The notes: generated from the letters alone by a model not told the origin. Counted from the stretch's first letter, positions 27,971 through 40,594 are shown. The stretch is DNA of 64,000 bases from Cryptomeria japonica (GCF_030272615.1 NC_081406.1:110557283-110621282); one strand, 5' to 3'. Translations and numbers: made by a program.

Positions 27971-29905
27971 CACATATACATAAGCAATAAGAAACAGAAG
28001 ACAAAACACCACGGGCCAAATCACATAATAAACCAATATCCTCAAATAATCAACCAATAAACAAAAGCAAGGCATTATCCTCTTGCTCAACCAAAACAAT
28101 ACATTCCTATACAATGAGGTAGACATCATCTCAATGGAGCCATAATAATGCAATCCTCCATAGCAAGGAATTAACCATCTCACTAGAGATAAATCAATAC
28201 AATCCTCAATGATAAGGCACAATTCATCTCGCTGGAGCTATATACATAAGAAAATAGCCAAGTCTAAACAATTTACAACTAAAAAATCACCAAGATACCA
28301 AAATGTAGCCTCTGGTACAAAATCAGTTCATAGAAAATTCAACATAGAAGGTCAAAATGATCAAATACATCAACTAGGCAAAGTAGTGCATCTAGAAACT
28401 AGTGAAGTGTATAGGATTATTTCCACAGGTCTTATGTAACATCCTGTAGCACTTTTGTTGAGTTCAGAAGCACCTTTACAATACAAAATAACACATTTAC
28501 CCATTAAGTAGCGCATATGCCTAATACTACAATACTTATATAGAGTAAAATAGTGCATACATTGAGGATAATGACACATTTAAACCACTAAACATCACCT
28601 TCATTGAATAGAACAACACATATATTAAAAGATATAGCACATTTATTAGAACAACACATTGTTAAGGTGTTTTAGCACAATCATAGTTAGACTCAGAAAA
28701 TGGAGATACAAATTACGATTGAATACGAGAAAATAATATGATGCCAAAAAACACTTCAATTAGAAACACAATGATAAATGCAACCCAAGGGACTTATCAA
28801 AATATCTGAAAGTAAATCAATGCATAAGATCACTCTAAAATATCACAGGTAAGACTCCTGGTAGAACTCAACGAGACTATTCATAGAGAACAACAATAAA
28901 ATTTCCCAAAAATTGGGTATCAAAGAAATACATCACAAACAATCACAAATTCAAACAACCATTCTCCTAAACTACACAGCTAGGAAGACAAAGAGCTTCC
29001 ATAGGAAAACAAAGAGAACAATTCCAAAACCCTTCTCACAACAATGCACAAAACTAAATAGAAGTCATACACGATAATAATTCAGTAAATAAATTTCATA
29101 GAAATATAATAACCCCAAAATTTATATTATAAAACTTAATAATCAATATTTTCACAACTAGTCCCAACACCATCCCATAGACAATCTTTTCTTAGGCACG
29201 ATGTAGACATTCTTTTCAAGTAAAAAACAATAGAAGGAAGAGTTCCTCCAACCTAGATAATAGAAAAATGGTCTAAGTAAATTTGATGGAGCGTAATCCA
29301 AATCGAAGCAAGCTCCAAGCTAAATCCAAAATGGAAATTGAGAACTCTTCAAAAAAAGCAAAAATAATTCTGCAGCAAGCCAACCTCGACAAATGCTCAG
29401 GAAGATATATTTATAAAAATCAATTCAAAACTATGCAATAAACCAGACAATTTAAATAATCATTAGTACAATATTTCTTACCAACCCTTCCCAAATTCGA
29501 GGTAAGAAAAAATAAAATAAAATAATTTACTTACCCAAATCACTCACCCAATAGTAAAATAGGATCGGTAGAATAATATAATAATTAAATAATCCAAAAT
29601 GGGTAAAAAGAGAATTATACAATAAGAATAGCCAAGCAAATTAAATAAACCATATGGGTAATAATACCCAAGATCAATATAATAAAATAATAAATAAATA
29701 TCCAATTAAATATTTAATTCATAAAACATAATAATATAAGGTGAACAATAAATAATAAATAATCTTAAAATCAATAAATCAGACTTAATAAACTTTAATC
29801 AAGATAACATTAATAAATATTAATCCTCAACAATAAATCACTCAATAATAATTAAATATCAAAACTATAAATTAAATTAATTTAGATACTAATAAACTAT
29901 ATTAA
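27971..29905. other. Non-coding AT-rich spacer between TatA and Cop3
   Basis: About 1.9 kb without a credible ORF. Small open stretches (28209-28439 plus, 27911-28222 minus) show no domain and the latter overlaps the LTR. Very AT-rich from 29500 to 29900. I see no RNA gene or mobile element ends in it. Confidence 0.6.
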
Positions 29906-31070
29906 TGTTGCAACAAGCAGCAAACTAAGAGGAGGGGGGGGTGAATCAGTTTGCTAAAAAACTTCTACAACTTAAATTACAAAACAAATTCGATAGTGAA
30001 CAGTTAAAGCATGAAACAACACCACATCAACAATACACACAACACCAAGATTTTTGACATGGAAAAACCGGTTAAGGAAAAAACCATAGTGGGAACACAA
30101 CCACAATGAGATAATACCCTATTAGGAGTAAGTGAAAAATTACAATGGGGAATGCACATGCATTCAGGCACACTGCCTTGAGCTCATTGCTTAAATAACA
30201 AAAACCCGGAGGGCTACAACCCTTAAGGAAGTCTTACTGACTTACAAAAACATTTGGATTACATCTGGAGAATCATGAACTCGTGAAATAGCATCTCCTC
30301 ATGCCTGAGTATAGTTCTGGTTAAGCTCACTGTCTAATCTACTCTGTAACACACTTCTTCACACTTTTGAAAGATCAAACAATTGTTTTCACACTTATTC
30401 AATCGTACACATTTACACTCACTCGTAGATACCAGACAGATGCCTCACACAATTATTATTACATATATTTATACAAGTCATCAACCTCTATTTTAGGTTG
30501 TCTCACCACATGCTACAATAATGAATGTAGACCAAAATTATGTCAACTAAGACATAGCCTGGACCTAAACAACCACCGTATTTATGAAAAACCTCCAATA
30601 ATTATACCTCAATCATCTGCAACATGCTATACAACAACATGAATGTCGCATAACATGAAGAACAACACCGGAAATGAGAAATCTTCAATAGCGCACACGA
30701 GGATCAATGCGGACCACTAATACCCATAAAACACAATCTAGAAATATTTGTAAGCAATGTGAATTACACCACAACAACCGCAACAACTTGCATTACTAAA
30801 ATCATCATCATCATAATACCGAACCTCAAGAATACTCACAAAACATATTATCAACCTAAAAGATTTTCTTGTGGATTTCCAAATCATGAACCATTTGAAC
30901 TGAGGACACACATAAACATCCAAAAGACATCCCAAACATCTACAACCAAATATATGATAAGTTTGGAGTAGTACACATAGATTTATCAAATTTCTACGAA
31001 TACTGAACAACTGAAACATCAACCGCAATAATAGATCAAATAACGTGATAAAATCATCATGCAGACCTTT
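29906..31070 (-). repeat. Cop3 3' LTR, part 1
   Basis: Plus-strand start TGTTGCAACAAGCAGCAAAC, then a G run and GTGAATCAGT as in the other copia LTRs. The U5 block is seen as GGAAAAACCGG...AAAAAACCATAGTGGG near 30060-30095. It stops at the Cop2 border. Confidence 0.85.
31027..31070. repeat. 44-bp direct repeat flanking Cop2, left copy
   Basis: Starts AATAATAGATCAAATAAC and ends directly at the Cop2 LTR. It matches 37828-37871, directly after the other LTR, at 38 of 44 positions; five of the six differences are transitions. Far longer than the 5-base duplication copia integrases make. Confidence 0.8.
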
Positions 31071-32146
31071 TGTTAGGACCGAAAGGCAACTAAGAGGGGG
31101 GGTGAATCATTTGTCAATTAATTTCAACCCAAATATAACTTAATCAAACTTGATACTTAATACTGATAAACCAAACTTAGTGTCGGTTGACTGATTAACA
31201 GTTAGTATTAATACCGGTGAAGCTTAATACATACAACAGAAAGAGAAACAACATCCATAACACAAAACACATAGATTTGTAAGTGGAAACCCTATAAGGG
31301 GAAAAACCATGGTGGGAAACCTTACCCATAATCAGATGATACTACTTGTAGATAGTATGTGTATACAAATGGGGTCTGTACATGCAAAAAGGCCAACCGC
31401 CTAGAGGTCACTGCTCAACGACAAAATAGGAGTCACACTGACTACAATTGGATGGTTAAATCCAATGATAATGTACTGCTAAAAGTAGCATCTCCAATGT
31501 TGGATTCGATACCAGTTAATCTCTGATAATCACCTTCAAACCTTCCTTGAACCTTCTTTGTGGTCTTCTCATATGATCTTCAATATTTGCACATACCATG
31601 TTACAATACCATAACCTTACTTACAATATTCTTTTGTATCTATCTTACAAATGAGATCTTACATATATACCAAAATCTAGGACCAAATGTGTAGGTCAGC
31701 TAACTGAAATAAAATCAATTACAAACAAGTCAAGATGTGATGCATCATGTCGGCTCAATACATTTACAACAATATCCAATTAATTAAATCATCTCCATAA
31801 CGTGTCGTGCTGATCTAGAATAGATAATGCATGTTGGTCCATAACCTAGACCAATTTGCCGATAACAGCAAATATGTCAACCCGATTAGGTTAGTAAACA
31901 AAATACCAAAACCAAGTATCCAAACCATGTATTCGACATAACCAAGTGATCTCCAGATGATAAGAAGTCATCCTTAGTGTCGGTGAACAATATAACCTGT
32001 TGGTGAACAATATACTGATGATTGTGCATAAATCACTGAACTTGCCGGTGAACATAATGTGTTGGTTCAACATAACCAAAGATCTCCAAAAGGATAAGTG
32101 TTGACATCAATGACAAAACTAATGCAACACATCCATAATACCAACA
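31071..32146 (-). repeat. Cop2 3' LTR
   Basis: Plus-strand TGTTAGGACC to ATACCAACA. Aligns end to end with 36743-37827 and with the broken Cop1 LTR. Contains GACATCAATGACAAAAC near its right end and GGGGAAAAACCATGGTGGG in the U5 block. Confidence 0.92.
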
Positions 32147-32158
32147 ATCTCCCCCTTT
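32147..32158 (-). promoter_or_regulatory. Cop2 polypurine tract, LTR-adjacent
   Basis: On the minus strand AAAGGGGGAGATT directly before the LTR. A second tract, AAAGGGGGAGAG, is at 32345-32356, about 200 bases upstream. Confidence 0.85.
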
Positions 32159-32533
32159 GGCATTAATGGAAACACAAGATGGAAAAACATCTAAGTGCCA
32201 AAACAAAATGCCAAAAACCAAAAACCAACAATCTCCAGAATAGATCAATACCAGAAATCAAAATACAAATGCAGAGAGTATATATCTCTCCCCCAATGAA
32301 TAATCTCTCCCCATAAGATAATGTTAATGTTTTTCCATAAATATCTCTCCCCCTTTGACATCAAATTCCAAAGCAATACAAATACTAGAACATACAACCA
32401 ACTCATGTAACCAATTACACTAACCACTTGTTTTAACCAACTACTCCCCCTGAGAAGTAGCTCTCCTCCATCAAAGCCAAAAAAAAAAGGCTTCTCTATT
32501 AATTATGCTAGCTTGATTTCAATCATCAACTAT

Positions 32534-32897
32534 CTAAGTCTCTACCAGTGAGGGTATTACCCCAAGCTTCTCTCTAAGATATTCAAAAGTTTTCTTAGGC
32601 AAAGGCTTAGTAAAGATATCTACAATCCGCTCTTTAGTATTCACATAAACCAATCTCACTTCTTTTGCTTCAACGTTCTCTTTTAGAAAGCTATATTTGA
32701 TAGAAACATGTTTAGTCTTAGAGTGAAATACCCGATTCTTTGATATATCAATTGTTGTTGAATCATCACAATAAATGATTATAGGTTCTTTGCATTTTAC
32801 CTTTATTGCCTTCAACATTTTCTTAATCCATAATACCTGAGTACAATTCGTTGCTGCTGCAACATATCCTGATTATGCTATTGATAATGATGTACAA
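32534..32897 (-). pseudogene. Cop2 RNase H
   Basis: RNase H degrades the RNA strand during cDNA synthesis. The segment 32534-32818 has the copia RNase H end: YCDDSTTIDISKN, HSKTKHVSIKYSFL, LVYVNTKERIVDIFTKPLP. Upstream, ATNCTQV and the block that should hold the catalytic Glu are out of frame and damaged (TAA and a frameshift between 32819 and 32897). Dead copy. Confidence 0.88.
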
Positions 32898-34251
32898 CTA
32901 TGTTTCTTTGCTCAACCATGAAATCAATCTGCTAACAAGAAAGAATGCCCCGTCGGTGCTGCTCTTTCTGTCATCTACATCTCCTACCCAATTTGCATCG
33001 GTGTATGCACATAAATCAAAATTTTCATCTTTAGGATACCATAAACCAAGATTTCTTGTGCCTTGTAGATACCAGAAAATCCTTTTTACTGTTGATTCAT
33101 GATTTTCTCTAGGATTACTTTGAAATATTGAAACGATACATACTGCATTCATTATATCAGGTCTTATTTGAGTCAAATACAATAAACCTCCAATCATAGA
33201 TTTATATCCTGTCGGATTAACAGGAGTTGAATCATCCTTCAATGTTAATTTATCAATTGTAGTCATAGGAGTACTTACCGATTTAGAGTTTTCCATACCA
33301 AATTTCTCCAATAGTTCCTTCAAGTACTTTGTTTGACATATAAATATACCTTTATCAGTATGTGAAATCTGCATTCCTAAAAATAATTTTATTTCCCCAA
33401 TCATAGACATTTCAAATTCTTCCTGCATCTTATTAGCAAAGTTTTTACACAATCCATCTTCTCCTCCAAAAATGATATCATCAACAAAAAATTCAATAAC
33501 CAAGATGTCATCATTAGTCACTTTGAAATCTAAGTTGTTGTCAGCATTACCTTTAGTGTAACCAAGCTTCAAAAGATATTTGTCCAATCTAGCATACCAA
33601 GCTCTAGGAGCTTGCTTTAATCCATACAAGGATTTCCTTAATCTGCAAACCATATCTTTATCATTTGTCAATGAAAATCCATCAAGTTGTTCAATATAAA
33701 ATTCCTCTTCAAGATCACCATTTAGAAATGCACATTTTACATCCATCTGATATACTATAGTTCTTGTGAGTTCTAAATGCAAGAAATAATTTGACTGCCT
33801 CAATTATAGCTACCAGTGCAAAGGTTTCATTGTAATCAATTCTCTCTTTCTATGAATATCCTTTACACACTAATCTTGCTTTTTTGTTTATTACCTTACC
33901 ATCTTCATTAAGTTTATTTCTGAATACCCATTTAGTTGCAATTACATTTTTGTCTTTAGGCCAGGGAACCAATGTCCATGTATTGTTCTTTTCAATTTGT
34001 TCTAATTCATCTTCCATAGCTTTAATCCAATGTTTATCTTCACATGCATCAATAGCAGATGCTAGTTCAATTTGAGAAATTAAACATCCCTCTTCATTTT
34101 CTAGTCTTCCTCTTGTCATAACACCTTGATACTTATTCCCAATTATCTGACTTTCAGAGTGATTCAGTCTTACATACCTGGGTGTGTTCACTTGCTGTTG
34201 TTCTTCAGTCACTGTGGAATTCTCTGATGGTGCTGGTGTGATTGGATCCAC
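32898..34251 (-). pseudogene. Cop2 reverse transcriptase
   Basis: Two open stretches, 33850-34251 and 32898-33803. The first holds the linker and RT start (WIKAMEDELEQIEKNNTW, WVFRNKLNEDGKV). After a TAG (33850-33852) and a shift, the second holds [36 protein letters not shown], the catalytic FVDD block (copia usually YVDD), LFLGMQI, YLKELLEKFGM and YLTQIRPDIM, running into the first Asp of RNase H (AYTDANWVGD). RT is nearly whole; the stops silence it. Confidence 0.92.
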
Positions 34252-34377
34252 ATTCTGTACTGGTGTACTCTATATAGGTTCATTTATGATCATCTCAACT
34301 GCCATTTTAGAGTCCATAGATCTTGAATTTCCTCTAAAGTGTTCATCTATCTTCACATTAGCACTCTCAATAATTTT

Positions 34378-34962
34378 CTACAATCTTTTATTAAAACATC
34401 CATATGCCTTGCTCTTAGATGAATAACCAAGAAATATTCCTTCATCACTTCTAGGATCAAATTTACCAATATACTCATCTCTCCTAATATAACATTTACT
34501 TCCAAATATTCTGAAATATTTAAGAGTAGGAGTATTACCAAACCATAGTTCATAAGGGGTTTTACCGGTTTCACCTTTTATATGAACTCTGTTAAAAGTG
34601 TAAACCATTGTATTCAGTGCTTCTCTCCAGAACACATGAGGTAGATTTTCTTCTAATATCATGTTTCTAACTGCATCCAGAATAGTTATGTTCTTCCTTT
34701 CCACAACTCCATTTTGTTGAGGTGTCCAGGGTGCTAATAGTTGTCTTCTGATTCCATTCACTTCACAGAATGTATTAAACTCCTTAGATGTAAATTCTCC
34801 TCCTTGATTTGATCTTAAACATTTGATTTTCTTACCAATTTTATTCTCTACCATTTCTTTGAATAGTTTGAATTTCCTAAAAGCTTCTGATTTCTCCTTG
34901 AGAAAAGTAACCCAACACATTCTAGAATAATCATCAATGATTAGAATAAAGTATCTATCTCC
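34378..34962 (-). pseudogene. Cop2 integrase
   Basis: Catalytic residues in order: Asp in LIIDDYSRM (just upstream of 34920), Asp replaced in LRSNQGGEF (Cop1 has LRLDQGGEF), Glu in NGVVERKN. So the second catalytic Asp is Asn here. The C-terminal blocks FWREALN, TPYELWFG, FRIFGSKCYI and GIFLGYSSKSKAYGCF are intact. The frame before it is broken by TAG 34963-34965 and a 1-base deletion near 34984 relative to Cop1. Confidence 0.9.
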
Positions 34963-35580
34963 CTATAGACTTCTTGTTCTTGCGGACCACATAAGTTAGT
35001 ATGGATTAAACCAAGAACATTATTGGATTTCTCAAAAATACTCTTAAAAGTTGATCTAACTTGCTTTCCCATTTGACATTCCCTACATACCGGATTATGA
35101 GGTTTTACAATCTTAGGTAAATCCCTTACTGCCTTAGATGAACTAATCTTTATAATGCAATAAAAATTTGCATGACAAAGTCTCTTATGCCATAACCAAC
35201 TTTCATCAATATGTGCAATAAAGCATGTCTTTTCACTTTTATTCAAATGAAAGATATTACCTCTAGTCTGATTACCAGTTACAATCTCCAAACTAGTTTT
35301 GTTCATGATTTTGCATTTACCATTCTTGAACTATAACTGAAATCCCTTTTCAACTAATTGACCAACACTCCCAAGATTATGCTTCAAACCTTCAACATAA
35401 TAAACATTGTTAGTATTGTGCTTACCATCAAAAGATATAGTGCCTTTTCCTTTGATCAAACAAGCTTCCCAAATCCTACTAGACCTCCACTATATTCCTG
35501 AAAAGATAAGAATTTACTTTTATCACTAGTCATATGATGTGAACATCCGGAATCTATAATCCATTCATCCTTTTCTTCAA
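34963..35580 (-). pseudogene. Cop2 protease and GAG-pre-integrase region
   Basis: Protease block WIIDSGCSHHMTSD has the normal DSGC active site (about 35520-35565). A deletion near 35466-35468 and a TAG near 35332 break the frame. The GAG-pre-integrase segment (34941-35306) keeps the zinc-binding pattern: WHKRLCHAN then CRECQMGKQ. Product would be part of the single copia polyprotein. Confidence 0.85.
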
Positions 35581-35596
35581 TTTTAGTAGCCAGGGC

Positions 35597-36685
35597 CTAC
35601 TCTACCAGTGGAATAGTAGGTGCTAGTTGATCTTCTTTTATTGCAACAAAAGCCCAGCCATTGTCTATTGGTTCTTCATTAGAATAATCAGTAACTCCTT
35701 CATTAGCATAGTAACATGATTTGTCTCTATTCTTCTTAAATCTATATCTCTGATATTCAGGGTTAGGCTTATATGTTCTTTTAGCTTCTTCTCTCAATCT
35801 TGCATGTCGATTAGGACATCTAGATGCCATATGACCACCTGTATTGCAGTGAAAACATTTAAATGGTGCTTTACCTTCATACTTACTTCCAGTAGGACCT
35901 TTAGGCATTTTCCTTGCAAATAGTGCTTCGAGTTCTTCCAATTCTTCATTTTCCTTTTTGATATCTTCAAGTTCTTTTTCATAAAGTGCTTTCTAATTAG
36001 ATTTGTCCGATGTTGATGATGATGTTGCAGATGATGATGCTTTGAAGGCTAAATCTATCTTAATTGTAGCAACAAGACCAAATCCCTCAAGCTCAAATGT
36101 TGAAATTTTTCCAACCAAGGTATCTCTAGACACTGATGTATTAGGCATTATTCTCAACTCATTAATAGCAGTTACTTTCATTTTGTATGCTGGTGGCAAT
36201 GCTCTTAAAACTTTAGAAACAATTTCATCTTCACTTAAGGATCCTCCACAACATTGTATTCCCAAAATGATTTCATTAACCCTTTCCATAAAACCAAAAA
36301 CTCTTTCACCTTCTTCCAGTTTCAGACTTTCATACCTAACCCGGAAGCATTGCAGTTTTGCAATTTTGACAATGGTGTCTTCTTCATTCAATGTCTCCAA
36401 TTTATCCCAAATAGCTTTAGCGGTAGATCGATTTGATAATCCCATGATTTGCTAATCTGACAAGGCGCTCAAGAGTGCTTCTCTTGCTTTTAAATCATTC
36501 TCTTGATCCTTACCCAATGTTGGTGGATTAGGTTGATTCGGTGTAGGACCAACATGGCCATTCTTTGTAACATCCCATATATCTCTTCCAATGCAATTCA
36601 TATGTGTCTCCATTCTGATCTTCCATATACCATAGTTAGCTCCATAAAGTTTCAGACTATCCTTCCTAAAAAAATTTGTTGCCAT
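35597..36685 (-). pseudogene. Cop2 Gag (UBN2-type) with intact zinc knuckle
   Basis: Starts at ATG 36683-36685 (MATNFFRKDSLKLYGANYG). After TAG 36452-36454 (Cop1 has CAG, so Gln to stop) the frame goes on with IMGLSNRSTAKAIWDKLETL to the end of the UBN2 region at 35993. The zinc knuckle near 35820-35865 is whole: CFHCNTGGHMASRC (C-x2-C-x4-H-x4-C). The last segment ends in TAG 35597-35599, also found in Cop1. Confidence 0.9.
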
Positions 36686-36729
36686 AGAATCTCCTCAAGT
36701 TGTTAAACTTCCACAAAAGGAAGACTTAT

Positions 36730-36740
36730 CTCTGATACTA
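36730..36740 (-). promoter_or_regulatory. Cop2 primer binding site (mutated)
   Basis: Minus strand TAGTATCAGAG; the initiator tRNA-Met site should start TGGTATCAGAG, so one G has become A. Two bases from the LTR end. Confidence 0.8.
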
Positions 36741-36742
36741 AT

Positions 36743-37827
36743 TGTTAGGACACAAAGGTAACTAAGAGGGGGGGGGGGTGTGAATCAGATGTCAATTAAT
36801 TTCAACCCAAATATAACTTAATCAAACTTGATACTTAATACCGGTAAACAAAACTTAGTGCCGGTTGACAGATTAACAGTTAGTATTAATATCGGTGAAG
36901 CTTAATACATAAAATAGAAAGAGAAACAACATCCACAACACATAACACAAAGATGTGTATGTGGAAACCCTATAAGGGGAAAAACCATGGTGGGAAACCT
37001 TACCCACAATTAGGTGATACTACTACAAATAGTATGTATACAAATGGGGTTTGCACATGTAGAAAGGCCAACCACTGAGAGCTCACTGCTCAATCACAAA
37101 ATAGGAGTCATGCTGACTACAATTAGATGGTTAAATCCAATGATATTGTACTGCTCAAAGTAGAATCTCCAATGCTGGATTCAGTACCGGTTAAGCTCTG
37201 ATAATCACCTTCAAACCTTCCTTGAACCTTCTCTATGGTCTGCTCATATGATCTTCAAACCTTCCTTGAACCTTCTCCATGTTACAATACCATAACCTTA
37301 CTTACACTATTCTTTTGTATCTATCTCACAAATGAGATCTTACATATATACCAAAATCTAGGACCAAATGTGTAGGTCGGCTAACTGAAATAAAATCAAT
37401 TACAAACAAGTCAAGATGTGACACATCATGTCATCTCAATACATTTACAACAATATCCAATTAATTAAGTCATCTCCATAATGTGTCGTGATGATCTGGA
37501 ATAGATAATGCATGTCGGTCCATAACCTAGACCAATTTGCCGGTAACAACAAATATGTCAACCCAATTAGGTCAGTAACCAAAATACCAAAACCAAGTAT
37601 CCAAACCATGTATGTGACATAACCAAGTGATCTCCATATGATAACAAGTCATCCTTAGTGCCAGTGAACAATGTAACCTGTCGGTGAGCAATATACTGGT
37701 GATTGTGCATAAGTCACTGAACTTGTCGGTAAACATAATGTGTTGGTTCAACATAACCAAAGATCTCCAGAAGGACAAGTGTTGGCATCAATGACAAAAC
37801 TAATGCAACATATCCATAATACCAACA
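36743..37827 (-). repeat. Cop2 5' LTR
   Basis: Plus-strand TGTTAGGACA to ATACCAACA. A run of eleven G near 36769-36779 corresponds to a shorter run in the 3' LTR, so this homopolymer changes length quickly. Confidence 0.92.
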
Positions 37828-37871
37828 AATAATAGATCAAATAACATGATCAAATCATTGTGCAAACCTCT
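37828..37871. repeat. 44-bp direct repeat flanking Cop2, right copy
   Basis: Right partner of 31027-31070; see that entry. Part of the Cop3 LTR. Confidence 0.8.
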
Positions 37872-38050
37872 GAAACTTCTGCTGAATGAACTCAAGATAA
37901 ATATCACAAAAACCATTAATTCATATCAGCTCATCTGTAATATGCACGCTAAACCAACATACTCAATCTAACTGCAACATTGAAACATAATAACTCATCC
38001 AACAATCTACACACATATATATGTTGACATCAATGACAACATATCAACCA
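37828..38050 (-). repeat. Cop3 3' LTR, part 2
   Basis: Continues the Cop3 LTR after Cop2 and contains GTTGACATCAATGACAAC, the LTR-start motif shared by these families. The end (about 38050) is placed by the TG that precedes the polypurine tract on the minus strand; a few bases uncertain. Confidence 0.75.
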
Positions 38051-38200
38051 ATATCGAGCAATGACCCCCTTTGGCATTGATGGCAACATACGAATGTGGA
38101 AAACAATCTATACAAAGGATCAACTCCTATGACAAACAACTCAAAATTTTGTAACTCTTTATCTCTACCCCAAAATGCTTCATGTTTTTTCACATGCTTC

Positions 38201-38211
38201 TCTCCCCCTTT
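38201..38211 (-). promoter_or_regulatory. Cop3 second polypurine tract
   Basis: Minus strand AAAGGGGGAGA, about 150 bases upstream of the LTR; the LTR-adjacent tract AAAGGGGG is at 38065-38072. Same double arrangement as NB1, NB2, NB3 and Cop2. Confidence 0.6.
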
Positions 38212-38409
38212 GAATTAGCTCACCAATCTAAACATCCAAACCATACCAATGACTACTCCCTTTTAGTAGTAGCTACAACTCATCAATTTGGATCACAAGA
38301 CATCTCTGTGAGGCTCATCAAACTGATGCAAATCTATGTATCTTAGTTCTTATCAGGAGGGGCAATCACCCCTAACTTGTCTTTGAGAAGCTAAAAAGTA
38401 TCTTTAGGC

Positions 38410-39040
38410 AAAGGCTTCATAAAGGTATCTACAATTTGTTCCTTTGTAGATACATACTCCAATCTAACTTTTTTCTCATTCACCTTCTATCTCAATAAAT
38501 GAAACTTGATATATATATGCTTAGTCATAGAATGCAATACTAGATTCTTTGAAATATTGATATCATATGAATTGTCATAATATATATCAATAGGCTCATC
38601 GTAGATAATACCTATATCCTTCAACATTTGCTTCATCCAAATTACTTGAGTACAATTTCTAGTAGCAACAATGTATTCAGCCTCCATAGTAGATAAAGAT
38701 ATAGTATTTTTCCTCTTACTTGTCCAAGAGACCAACTTCTTACCCAAAAATAATTCGCCACCAGTAGTACTTTTCCACTCATCAAGATCACCTTCCCAAT
38801 CAACATCTTTAAAAGCACTGAAAGTAAAGTCATCAATCTTAGGATACCATAAGCCAAAGTCAACAGTCCCTTTCAAATATCTGAATATCCTTTTCAGAAT
38901 AGTAACATGAGTTTCCTTAGGATCAACTTGAAATCTAGCAACATGACATACAACATTCATTATATCAGGTCTAGTCTGAGTCAAATACAACAATCCACTA
39001 ATTATAGATCTATATTTGGTTTAATTAGCTTTCGGTGAAT
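38410..39040 (-). pseudogene. Cop3 RT end and RNase H
   Basis: The open part 38487-38993 contains LYLTQTRPDIMN (RT-RNase H connection), then RNase H with Asp changed in FSAFKDVDWEGD, Glu in STMEAEYIVA, and Asp in YYDNSYDINIS. Upstream and downstream pieces (for example KPLPK-like end near 38410) are shifted or stopped. A copia RNase H from a family distinct from Cop2. Confidence 0.85.
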
Positions 39041-39307
39041 CATCATCCTTTGTCAATTTATATTCAATCACCATAGATGTACCAACAGGTTTTGAGTCAT
39101 CCAATCCAAATTTATTCAATAAAATCTTCACGTACTTGCTCTAAGATATGAAGATACCTTTATCCAACTGAGTAATTTTCAATCCTAGAAATAATTTCAT
39201 TTCACCAATCATAGACATCTTAAACTCATTATGCATCTATTTAACAAACTTCTTATATAAGGAATCATTTCCTCCAAAAAATTTGTCATCAACAAAAAAT
39301 ACAATTA

Positions 39308-39960
39308 TCAAAATATTATCTTATTAATATTGAAATAGAAATTACTATCATTAGTACCTTCATTGAATCCAAGCTTCATCCAATCCTTATCCAATCTATC
39401 ATACCAAGATCTAGGGGCTTGTTTCAGTCCATACAATGCTTTCTTTAACCAACAAACCATATCCTTTTCATCTATCAACTGAAATCCATCTGGTTGCTCT
39501 ATGTAGACCTCTTCTTCTAGCTCACCATTAAGAAAGGCTGACTTGAGATCCATCTAATAGACCTTGAAATCTTTATGAGTAGCATAAGAAAGAAATAGTC
39601 TAACAACTTCAATTCTATCTACCGAAGCAAAAGTCTCCTCATAATCAATCCCTTCCATTTGTAAAAAACCTTTACAAACAAGCCTAACTTTTTTTCTAAC
39701 AACTTTACCCTATTCATTCAATTTATTCTTGAATACCCATTTAGTTCCAATCAAATTTTTATCCTTAGGTCTAGGAACAAGAATCCATTTATTGTACTTC
39801 TCAATCTGATTAAGTTCTTCTTCCATTGCCTTAACCCAATTTTCATATTTGCATGCTTCATCAACATCTTTAGGCTCAATCTTAGAGATCAGACAAATTT
39901 ATTTAGAAAGTCTTCTCCTATTCATTAGACCTTTATTATTGTCTCCTATGATCTGGTTCT
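39308..39960 (-). pseudogene. Cop3 reverse transcriptase fragment
   Basis: 39308-39553 reads [20 protein letters not shown] and [19 protein letters not shown], typical copia RT. Upstream the minus strand still shows WVFKNK-type and ETFAS-type RT blocks through stops up to about 39960. The catalytic box region (39240-39310) is open to FVDD-like reading but frameshifted. Confidence 0.85.
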
Positions 39961-39961
39961 C

Positions 39962-40594
39962 TCAATGATTCAATCCCACATACCTCACAATTTTAGGATT
40001 TCCTTGATTTTTTGATTCTTTAACTCTTTCTTCTACATTAGCATTTGTACCTTCTCCTTCATTTTTTGACTTTTTTAGGTCAACTTGACTTAGGTTTTGG
40101 GTTTGCACTTGCTTTCCTTTATTTGAACTGACAACTCGATCATTAGAATCATATCTGCAAGATCTAATCTGTCTCGCATTTCCTTCATCAACTTTCACAT
40201 TAGCACTTTCAACAATTTTTTCGTCTTTTATTATAAAGCCAGTAGGCCTTACTCTTAGTAGAATAACCAAGAAAGTTTCCTTTATTACTTATAGCATCAA
40301 ATTTCCCTAGATCTTCATCTATTTTAATGTAGCATTTACTTCCAATTTTTTAAAAATATCTAACTATAGGAGCATGACCAAACGATAACTCATAAGGAGT
40401 CTTACCAGTATCACCTTTGATATGAATTAAGTTAAGAGTGTATACTGTAGTACTCATAATTTTTCTCCAATACACATGCAGAACATTTCCTTGAATCATC
40501 ATGGTTCTAGAAGCTTCTTGAACTGTTATATTCTTCCTCTCCACAATGCCATTTTTCTATGGTGTTCTAGGTGCAGATAGTTGTCTCCTAATGA
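39962..40594 (-). pseudogene. Cop3 integrase C-terminus and linker, truncated
   Basis: 40350-40544 contains the catalytic-Glu block ERKNITVQEA, then VYWRKIMSTTVYTLN and TPYELSFGHAP of copia integrase. 39962-40270 is the hydrophilic linker to RT. At about 40594 the copia sequence (RRQLSAPRTP-equivalent) stops and unrelated sequence begins, marking a deletion or insertion border. Confidence 0.8.

Larger units (their letters stand above)
31071..37827 (-). mobile_element. Cop2: complete Ty1/copia retrotransposon with both LTRs
   Basis: A 6.8-kb minus-strand copia element inside the Cop3 LTR. LTRs at 31071-32146 (3') and 36743-37827 (5') differ at roughly one position in ten by eye, so it is fairly old. 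Order from high to low coordinates: LTR, primer site, Gag, zinc knuckle, protease, integrase, RT, RNase H, polypurine tract, LTR. All domains are present but broken by stops and frameshifts. Confidence 0.92.
29906..40594 (-). mobile_element. Cop3: old, 5'-truncated copia element split by Cop2
   Basis: Minus-strand copia. Its 3' LTR begins TGTTGCAACAAGCAGC at 29906 and runs to 31070, is interrupted by Cop2 (31071-37827), and resumes at 37828 to about 38050. A polypurine tract (38065-38072), then RNase H, RT and part of integrase follow on the minus strand. It breaks off at about 40594 in the integrase core, so its Gag end and 5' LTR are missing. It is a different copia family from Cop1/Cop2, judging by the protein differences. 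Confidence 0.85.
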
